Positions 58,740 to 64,000 of a stretch of DNA of 64,000 nucleotides are shown in pieces. Every line of letters starts with the position of its first letter. Within the stretch, counting starts at the first letter, position 1. This stretch comes from HLUCCA09 sp038745585 (lineage in GTDB: Bacteria > Pseudomonadota > Alphaproteobacteria > Rhodobacterales > Rhodobacteraceae), in NCBI GenBank assembly GCA_038745585.1, contig JBCDLH010000002.1, positions 186,001-250,000 on the forward strand. Direction: 5' to 3'. The notes beneath the pieces were generated by a model. It saw nothing but the letters and a program-made list of their open reading frames with translations. It was not told where the DNA came from and searched no databases. Made by a program: the position numbers and the translations under genes.

Positions 58740-59402
58740 ATGCGCAGCGTCATTTTCGATCTCGACGGCACGTTAGCGGATACATCGCGCGATCTCATCG
58801 CCGCGGCCAATGCCTGTTTCGTTGCGCGCGGCCACGGGGAGATGCTCGACCCGGGCGCCGACGCCGCCACCGCCTTTGGCGGCGGGCGGGCGATGCTGCG
58901 GCTGGGGTTCGAGCGGCTCGGCATCGCGGACGAGGCGCTGGTCGATGCCGATTATCCCCGCCTGCTCGCAGCCTACGAGGCGGCAATCGACCGGCACACC
59001 ACGCTCTATCCCGGCGCGATGGCGGCGGTCGCGACGCTGAAGGCCCGCGGCTTTGCCGTCGCGATCTGCACCAACAAACCCGAGGGCCTGGCCCGGCTGC
59101 TCCTGAAGCGGCTCGGCATCCTCGCTGAATTCGGCGCGCTCATCGGCGCGGATACGCTCGCAACACGCAAGCCCGACCCCGCGCCTTTCGAAGCGGCCGT
59201 TGCGGGAGCCGGCGGCACGCCCGGCCGCGCGCTCCTCGTGGGCGATACGCAGACCGACCGCGACACCGCGCGCGCGGCGGGCGCGCCCATCGTCCTCGTC
59301 ACGTTTGGGCCCGCAGGCGATGCCGTTGCTGCTCTCGCCCCCGACGCGCTCTTACCCGCCTATGCCGAATTGCCGGGGATCGCGGAGCGGCTTTTGCGCT
59401 AG
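58740..59402 (+). CDS. HAD-superfamily phosphatase (phosphoglycolate phosphatase-like)
   Basis: 220-aa phosphatase of the Gph type. Motif I is VIFDLDGTLADTSRDLIAAAN (DxD nucleophile pair Asp8 and Asp10), motif II has AICTNKPEGLARLLLKRLG, and motifs III and IV are RKPDPAPFEAA and LVGDTQTDRDTARAAGAPIVLVTFG. The ATG at 58740 directly follows the repeat tract, with GGGGG just before it. Phosphoglycolate salvage is the most common role of close homologues. Other small phosphomonoesters are possible. Confidence 0.87.
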   Translation: MRSVIFDLDGTLADTSRDLIAAANACFVARGHGEMLDPGADAATAFGGGRAMLRLGFERLGIADEALVDADYPRLLAAYEAAIDRHTTLYPGAMAAVATLKARGFAVAICTNKPEGLARLLLKRLGILAEFGALIGADTLATRKPDPAPFEAAVAGAGGTPGRALLVGDTQTDRDTARAAGAPIVLVTFGPAGDAVAALAPDALLPAYAELPGIAERLLR

Positions 59403-59514
59403 CGCTGCGCCCAGCCGCAGCTAGGCGGGGCGGGGCGGGGACAAGGGCCACACGGCACCCTGCGGCAGGATACTCGACGCCCAAACGACGGGTTGGCGCT
59501 TTCTCTGGAGGCCC

Positions 59515-60315
59515 CTAGGTCCACCCGGGGCCGAGATCGGCGCGCGTGCGGTCGATCCAGTGCTCCTGGAGCCAGGCGCAGGGGCGGGCGTGACGCAGAA
59601 GGTTGCCGTGCCAGCCGTCGATGACCTCCTCCATCTTTGGCCGGCCGTGAAAGCACACAACACGGGCCTGGGACGGCAGGCGCGGCGGAGCGAGAAAGCT
59701 GGCCGGAGGCCAGCGCAGGCAATCGTGTTTGAAACTGACGACCTGGTCTGCGGGCAGATAGGCGAAGGCGCCTTTCTCTTGGGCCAGGATCGACGTGTAG
59801 CGTTGCTCAGAGCCGCGGGCGCGCGCGACCGCGCCCGACGGGTCGGCGGCGAGGGTCTCATAGAGCCAGGGGTGCCGGGCGGGATCGTAGCGGAAGACCG
59901 AGCCGTGACCCGTGGGCCGACCACGTCGCGCCTCGACCCAATCGGCGCGCATTGCGACCTTGCCGGGGGCATGGACCAGCAGGTCGTCGAGCGCCCCGGT
60001 GATCACCACGTCAAGATCGAAGCCCAGCACGGGCCCGTTGAGATCCGGGATGAGCCCGGGGCGAAAGAGGCTCACCTTGCGCATCGCGCCTTGGCGGTTG
60101 GCGACGGCCAGGGCCGCATCCATCTCGGCGCGGAACGGCTCGTCCGGGAGGGGGAGGATTTCGATGTCGGGGTGCAAGCCGTCGGATTGCTCGGTCATGC
60201 AGAGAAAGCGTGTCGGCGCGGAGAGGTTGCGCCGCGCGCCAGAGTAGAGGCGATTGACGTATTCAGGGCCGAAAAGCGAGCCCCATTTGATGCAGATCAC
60301 CGTCGCATGCGCCAT
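59515..60315 (-). CDS. Glycosyltransferase-like protein
   Basis: 266-aa soluble protein. The N-terminus MAHATVICIKWGSLFGPEYVNRLYSGARRNLS and the LGFDLDVVITGALDDLLV segment (about 97-114, a DxD-type motif) suggest a glycosyltransferase-A fold. HPWLYETLAADPSGAVARARGSEQRYTSILAQEKGAFAYLPADQVVSFKHDCLRWP and RVVCFHGRPKMEEV fit proteins annotated as uncharacterised glycosyltransferases in Rhodobacterales. ATG at 60315. The donor and acceptor are unknown. Lone gene between the phosphatase and the amidohydrolase, so linkage to a surface-polysaccharide locus is not supported. Confidence 0.72.
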   Translation of the reverse strand: MAHATVICIKWGSLFGPEYVNRLYSGARRNLSAPTRFLCMTEQSDGLHPDIEILPLPDEPFRAEMDAALAVANRQGAMRKVSLFRPGLIPDLNGPVLGFDLDVVITGALDDLLVHAPGKVAMRADWVEARRGRPTGHGSVFRYDPARHPWLYETLAADPSGAVARARGSEQRYTSILAQEKGAFAYLPADQVVSFKHDCLRWPPASFLAPPRLPSQARVVCFHGRPKMEEVIDGWHGNLLRHARPCAWLQEHWIDRTRADLGPGWT

Positions 60316-60488
60316 GTCGCGCTGTAGCCCGGGGGCGAGAGCGGCGCCAGGGCTTTGGCCTTAGGGGCGGCCGACGGTGACGTCCCCGATTGCAGGCTGC
60401 GCCTCACACGGGCGCACCGGCACACGGCCACGCATCGGGCTCCCGGGCGATTTGAAGGCGCCTCGCCCCCGGGGCTGGCCCGCGCCGC

Positions 60489-61652
60489 CTAGGCTGCAGG
60501 CATCCGGCGCTCCACAACCTCGGCCCAGTAGGAGCAGCCTGCAGGGATCACGTCATCGTTAAAGTCGTAGGCCGGGTTGTGGACCATTGCCGTGTCGCCG
60601 TTGCCGACCAGGATATACGCCCCCGGCCGCTCGTTGAGCATGAACGAAAAATCCTCGCCCCCCATCGTCACGGGCGCTTCGGCGATATCTCCAGCCACCG
60701 CGCGTGCCACGTCCCGGGCAAAGTCTGTGGGCTCCGGCGCGTTGACCGTGACCGGGTAGTTCCGCTTGTAGGTCACATGGGCCTGGCCGCCAAAGGCCGC
60801 GGCGGTGCCGGTCGCCAGGGCCGTGAGGCGCGCTTCGGCCATGTCGCGGGCCTGCTCGGAGAGGGTGCGCACCGTACCCTTCAGAAACACCCGCTCAGGG
60901 ATCACGTTATGCGCTTTGGACGCCGTCTCAAAGGACGTGACCGAGACCACAACTTGATCGACCGGGTCTGCGTTGCGCGACACGATGGATTGCAACGCGA
61001 CGACGATATGGGAGGCCATCAGTGTCGTGTCGACCGTGTCGTGGGGCTTGGCGGCGTGCCCGCCCCTACCCTCGACCTCGATGCTAAAAAGATCGGCCGC
61101 GGCAAAAAACGGCCCCGTGCGGATCGCAAAGCTGCCGACCGGTTGGCCCGGCCAATTGTGCAACCCATAAACCTCCTGAATGCCAAAGCGCTCCATCAGC
61201 CCGTCTTCGACCATGGCGCGCCCGCCACCTTCGCCCTCTTCGGCGGGCTGAAAGATGATCACGGCCGTGCCGTCGAAGTTGCGCGTCTCGGCGAGATAGC
61301 GCGCCGCGCCAAGGAGCATCGCCGTGTGGCCGTCATGACCGCAAGCATGCATGGCGCCCTCTGTCTTTGAGGCATAAGGCGCGCCGGTGATCTCGGTCAT
61401 GGGGAGCGCGTCCATATCGGCGCGCAGGCCGATGACCTTGCCGCTCGATGTGGCGCGCCCGCGGATCACGCCGACGACGCCTGTCCGGCCGACGCCTTCC
61501 GTAACTTCGTCGACGCCGAAGGCGCGGAGCTTTTCGGCGACAAGCGCGGAGGTGCGATGGGTTTCAAACCCAAGCTCAGGATGGGCGTGGATGTCCTGGC
61601 GCCACCCGGTGATCTCGGGCAGCATCTCGGCGAAGCGGTTCTTGACGGGCAT
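60489..61652 (-). CDS. M20-family amidohydrolase
   Basis: 387-aa zinc amidohydrolase of the M20D (HipO/aminoacylase-like) group. Metal ligands are MHACGHDGHTAM, FQPAEEGEGGGRAM with the catalytic Glu pair, and MGGEDFSFMLNERPGAYILVG. The insertion domain (about 190-290) has EVEGRGGHAAKPHDTVDTTLMASHIVVALQSIVSRNADP. The ATG at 61652 is followed by MPVKNRFAEMLPEITGWRQDIHAHPELGFE, the usual N-terminus. Hippurate, indoleacetyl-amino acid and N-acyl-amino-acid hydrolysis are family activities; the actual one cannot be read here. Confidence 0.93.
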   Translation of the reverse strand: MPVKNRFAEMLPEITGWRQDIHAHPELGFETHRTSALVAEKLRAFGVDEVTEGVGRTGVVGVIRGRATSSGKVIGLRADMDALPMTEITGAPYASKTEGAMHACGHDGHTAMLLGAARYLAETRNFDGTAVIIFQPAEEGEGGGRAMVEDGLMERFGIQEVYGLHNWPGQPVGSFAIRTGPFFAAADLFSIEVEGRGGHAAKPHDTVDTTLMASHIVVALQSIVSRNADPVDQVVVSVTSFETASKAHNVIPERVFLKGTVRTLSEQARDMAEARLTALATGTAAAFGGQAHVTYKRNYPVTVNAPEPTDFARDVARAVAGDIAEAPVTMGGEDFSFMLNERPGAYILVGNGDTAMVHNPAYDFNDDVIPAGCSYWAEVVERRMPAA

Positions 61653-61945
61653 GGCTTAGGCTCCCTTTGCTCGAAAAAAGCGTAGCCGTGCCGCTGCCGC
61701 CCCGCCAGCCCTTAGCGCAGGGAAGCGCGCGCCCGGGAAGCGACAACGACCAAAGCGGGTGCGGAAAGGTCCGTCCGTCTCCTTTCGCGGCGCGCGGCGA
61801 ACATCCGGCCGCTTCGGCGCGCGCGGTGAGAACGCCCGTTCTGAAGAGCAGCGGCGCGCGGGACAGCCTTCTCTTGCGCGCCGTTGCGTCGGCTTTTGGC
61901 ACGCCGTATCAGCGTGCGTCCGACCGTTTGCATAGGAGCTGGCCA

Positions 61946-63016
61946 ATGTTTGAGTCGCTCGGATTTCAATTCCTCACTGCCCCGGAGGCGGCCATCTGGT
62001 TTGGCCTTGTCCTCGGTCTCGCGTTTGGCGCGATGGCACAAATCAGCCGGTTTTGTCTGCGCCGTGGGCTTGTCGTCGGGCCCGACCGCCGCGCGGCCCT
62101 GGGCGTCTGGGCTCTGGCGCTGGCTGTGGCGCTCCTCGGCACGCAAGCGGCTGTGGCCATGGGCTTTGTCTCCTTTGATAGTCACCGCTTTCTCGCCGGC
62201 GACCTACCGGTTGTCGCTGTTCTTCTCGGCGGGCTCATGTTTGGCGCTGGCATGGTGCTGACCCGCGGCTGTCTCTCGCGGCTGACGGTGCTTGGGGCAT
62301 CGGGCAACCTGCGGGCGCTGACGGTGCTTTTGGTGTTCGCCATGGTGGCGCACGCGGCGTTGAAAGGTGTGCTGGCTCCGGTCCGCGTCGGCCTTGGCAG
62401 CGTGACGGTGCCCCTGGGCGAGGCCGCGTCCCTTGCTGCGCTGCCTGGCGGCACGCTCTTTTGGACGGGCCTCCTCGCGGTGAGCGCGCTCACCCTCGTC
62501 TGGCGCTCTGGGGCGCCGCTTCGCGATCTCGGCTTTGGCGTCGGCATCGGCCTTCTCGTGCCGCTCGGCTGGGTCGGGACGGGCTATGTCCTCTACGACG
62601 ATTTCGACCCGATCGCGCTGCAATCGCTGTCCTTTACCCTGCCCGCCGCCGAGACGCTCTTTTGGGGTGTGGCCTCGACCGCCATCGCGCCGACCTTCGG
62701 GGTCGGTCTTTTGGGCGGCACGGTTGTTGGGGCAGCCGTGGCCGCCATTTTGTCGGGCGCGTTCCGGTGGGAGAGCTTTGAGAGCCCCGCACAGACCGGG
62801 CGCTACAGCGCGGGGGCCGTGCTGATGGGCTTTGGCGGCGTCCTCGCGGGTGGCTGCACGCTGGGCGCGGGCCTCTCCGGAGTGGCGACGCTCGGCGTCT
62901 CTGCGCTCCTCGCGCTCGGCGCGATTGCACTCGGGGCAATGGCGACCGACGCCGCCTTGCGCCGGAGCGACGAACGCCAGGGGACACAGAGCCCAGCCCC
63001 GATCGCAGCCGAATAG
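61946..63016 (+). CDS. YeeE/YedE-family membrane protein
   Basis: 356-aa protein with about nine helices in two repeat halves. Cys-containing loops RFCLRRGLVVGPD, MVLTRGCLSRLTVLGASGN and LAGGCTLGAGLSG match YeeE/YedE proteins, whose characterised members import thiosulfate or other sulfur compounds. Opening MFESLGFQFLTAPEAAIWFGLVLGLAFG; the ATG at 61946 has AGGAG 8 nt upstream, and a longer frame from 61667 is rejected. It is followed by a rho-independent terminator. Substrate assignment as thiosulfate is by family only. Confidence 0.9.
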   Translation: MFESLGFQFLTAPEAAIWFGLVLGLAFGAMAQISRFCLRRGLVVGPDRRAALGVWALALAVALLGTQAAVAMGFVSFDSHRFLAGDLPVVAVLLGGLMFGAGMVLTRGCLSRLTVLGASGNLRALTVLLVFAMVAHAALKGVLAPVRVGLGSVTVPLGEAASLAALPGGTLFWTGLLAVSALTLVWRSGAPLRDLGFGVGIGLLVPLGWVGTGYVLYDDFDPIALQSLSFTLPAAETLFWGVASTAIAPTFGVGLLGGTVVGAAVAAILSGAFRWESFESPAQTGRYSAGAVLMGFGGVLAGGCTLGAGLSGVATLGVSALLALGAIALGAMATDAALRRSDERQGTQSPAPIAAE

Positions 63017-63038
63017 CCGCTCTATCTCTCTACTGTAG

Positions 63039-63065
63039 GCGCGCTCCTACGGGGGCGCGCTTTTT
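63039..63065 (+). terminator. Rho-independent terminator after yeeE-like gene
   Basis: GCGCGC (63039-63044) and GCGCGC (63055-63060) arms around a 10-nt loop, followed by TTTTT. It lies 22 nt past the stop and is the only classical stem plus T-tract terminator I saw in the window. An alternative fold GTAGG/CCTAC overlaps the left arm. Confidence 0.75.
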
Positions 63066-63077
63066 GGTGCGAGGTCT

Positions 63078-63857
63078 TTAGACGGACACGTTGGTTCCGC
63101 CCCCGTCGATCAACAGGTTTTGCGCCACAATGAACCCCGCATGCTGCGAGCACAGGAACGCACAGGTCGCTCCGAACTCCTCGGAGGTGCCGTAGCGGCG
63201 GACGGGGATCGTGGCCTCGCGTTTGGCGCGGGCGTCCTCCAGGCTGATCCCTTCACGCGTTGCGACGCCCGTATCGAGGCTCACGGCCCGGTCGGTCGCG
63301 TGGATGCCGGGCAGAAGATTGTTGATGATGACGCCGTGCTCGGCCACTTGCCGCGCCGTCCCCGCGACATAGCCCGTGAGGCCCATTCGGGCCGAGTTCG
63401 ACAGCCCAAGCGCGGGGATCGGGGCCCGCACGGATTGCGACGTGATGTTGACGACGCGGCCCCAGCCCTTGTCGATCATCTTTGGCACGAGCGTCTTCAT
63501 GAGCGCGATCGGCGTCAGCATGTTGGCGTCGAGCGCTTTGATAAAGTCATCGCGGTCCCAGTCGGACCAGAGGCCCGGCGGCGGGCCGCCCGCGTTGGTG
63601 ACCAAAATGTCGAGCGCGCCTGCCGCCTCCAAGACGGTCGTGCGGCCCGCCTCGGTCGTAATGTCCGCCGCGATGGCCGTGACTGGCACGCCGTGGGTCT
63701 GCCGGATGGCCTCTGCGGTCGCCTCGAGCGCCTCGGCCCCACGGGCATTGAGCACGACCTCGACGCCGGCTGCCGCCAGCGCCTCGGCACAGCCGCGCCC
63801 GAGCCCCTTCGATGACGCACAAACGAGCGCCCGCTTTCCCGCAATCCCCAGATCCAT
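63078..63857 (-). CDS. Atypical short-chain dehydrogenase/reductase
   Basis: 259-aa SDR. The cofactor motif is VCASSKGLGRGCAEAL (a variant of TGxxxGxG), then NARG and DILVTNAGGPPPG. The catalytic Ser is in VVNITSQSV (Ser140). Where YxxxK should follow (about 153-157) the protein reads LSNSARMGLTGYV, so the Tyr and Lys are replaced by Ser/Asn and Arg. Many SDRs with this LSNxxR pattern exist, and they may use a different catalytic arrangement. The C-terminal GATCAFLCSQHAGFIVAQNLLIDGGGTNVSV is standard. The ATG at 63857 has a GGGGAG site; a longer frame is rejected. Substrate unknown. Confidence 0.87.
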   Translation of the reverse strand: MDLGIAGKRALVCASSKGLGRGCAEALAAAGVEVVLNARGAEALEATAEAIRQTHGVPVTAIAADITTEAGRTTVLEAAGALDILVTNAGGPPPGLWSDWDRDDFIKALDANMLTPIALMKTLVPKMIDKGWGRVVNITSQSVRAPIPALGLSNSARMGLTGYVAGTARQVAEHGVIINNLLPGIHATDRAVSLDTGVATREGISLEDARAKREATIPVRRYGTSEEFGATCAFLCSQHAGFIVAQNLLIDGGGTNVSV

Positions 63858-64000
63858 GGCCGATCTCCCCGTTGGTCTTGGCTCGTGATACGTCACCGAC
63901 CCCTATCGCGGGGCCGCGCCCCTCTGCAATGACCTGCATTGGCGTAAGGGCGCCCCAAGCCAATGCACGGGCATCTTACCGATGCTTAGGGTAAAGGTCT

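Overview
The window is high-GC DNA from an alphaproteobacterium, most likely a marine member of the Rhodobacteraceae (Roseobacter group). Three things point there: a DddP-type DMSP lyase that carries every known metal ligand, Rhodobacterales-type families (DUF2927, DUF2852, Bpt leucyltransferase, NicO/DUF1007 pair), and an aglEFGA alpha-glucoside operon. No replication origin, rRNA operon, CRISPR array or prophage structural module is visible. One tRNA gene (Phe) is present.

Layout. 1-5330 (minus): alpha-glucoside uptake and hydrolysis, aglE-aglF-aglG-aglA, with aglA cut by the window edge. 5790-13936: a YceI-OmpA fusion protein divergent from a secreted caspase-like protein with a C-terminal CxxCH motif, then a MATE exporter, a META-domain lipoprotein, parE and a methyltransferase. 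14025-15859: DUF1007 plus NicO nickel/cobalt exporter. 16052-24189: murD, glnE with a small partner gene, a YbaK-type deacylase, DUF2852 (preceded by two identical-architecture 19-bp palindromes), RDD, bpt and a VOC protein. 24197-28714 (minus): a TakP-like TRAP transporter with an unusually large membrane subunit. 29031-33029: DMT protein, DUF3179, lolD and lolC/E.

33364-43530: a short FNR-box-linked small gene, dddP, then metabolic and housekeeping genes (SnoaL-like, hydrolase/OsmC fusion, nucleoside hydrolase, GNAT, SelO, DUF2927 lipoprotein, small membrane and SH3 proteins). 43585-48202 (minus): a second carbohydrate ABC transporter, divergent from a SnoaL-like gene and an aldose 1-epimerase that probably serves sugar catabolism. 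50456-54860: a small decayed integrative element of P4-satellite character (integrase, unknown protein, AlpA-like regulator, truncated PrimPol/VapE protein). It is bounded by about 97-bp direct repeats with a 28-bp identical core and lies beside tRNA-Phe. 55188-63857: glmS-glmU, phosphoglycolate-type phosphatase, a glycosyltransferase-like protein, an M20 amidohydrolase, a YeeE/YedE membrane protein and an atypical SDR.

Two themes run through the window. Each of the three operons encoding a solute-binding protein has a stem-loop just after the binding-protein gene, which would favour excess binding protein over membrane subunits. Many intergenic gaps carry their own short GC-rich tandem repeat, each with a different unit (about 5, 11, 12, 13, 14, 18 or 48 bp). 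Positions were read by eye; no database search or folding was run.
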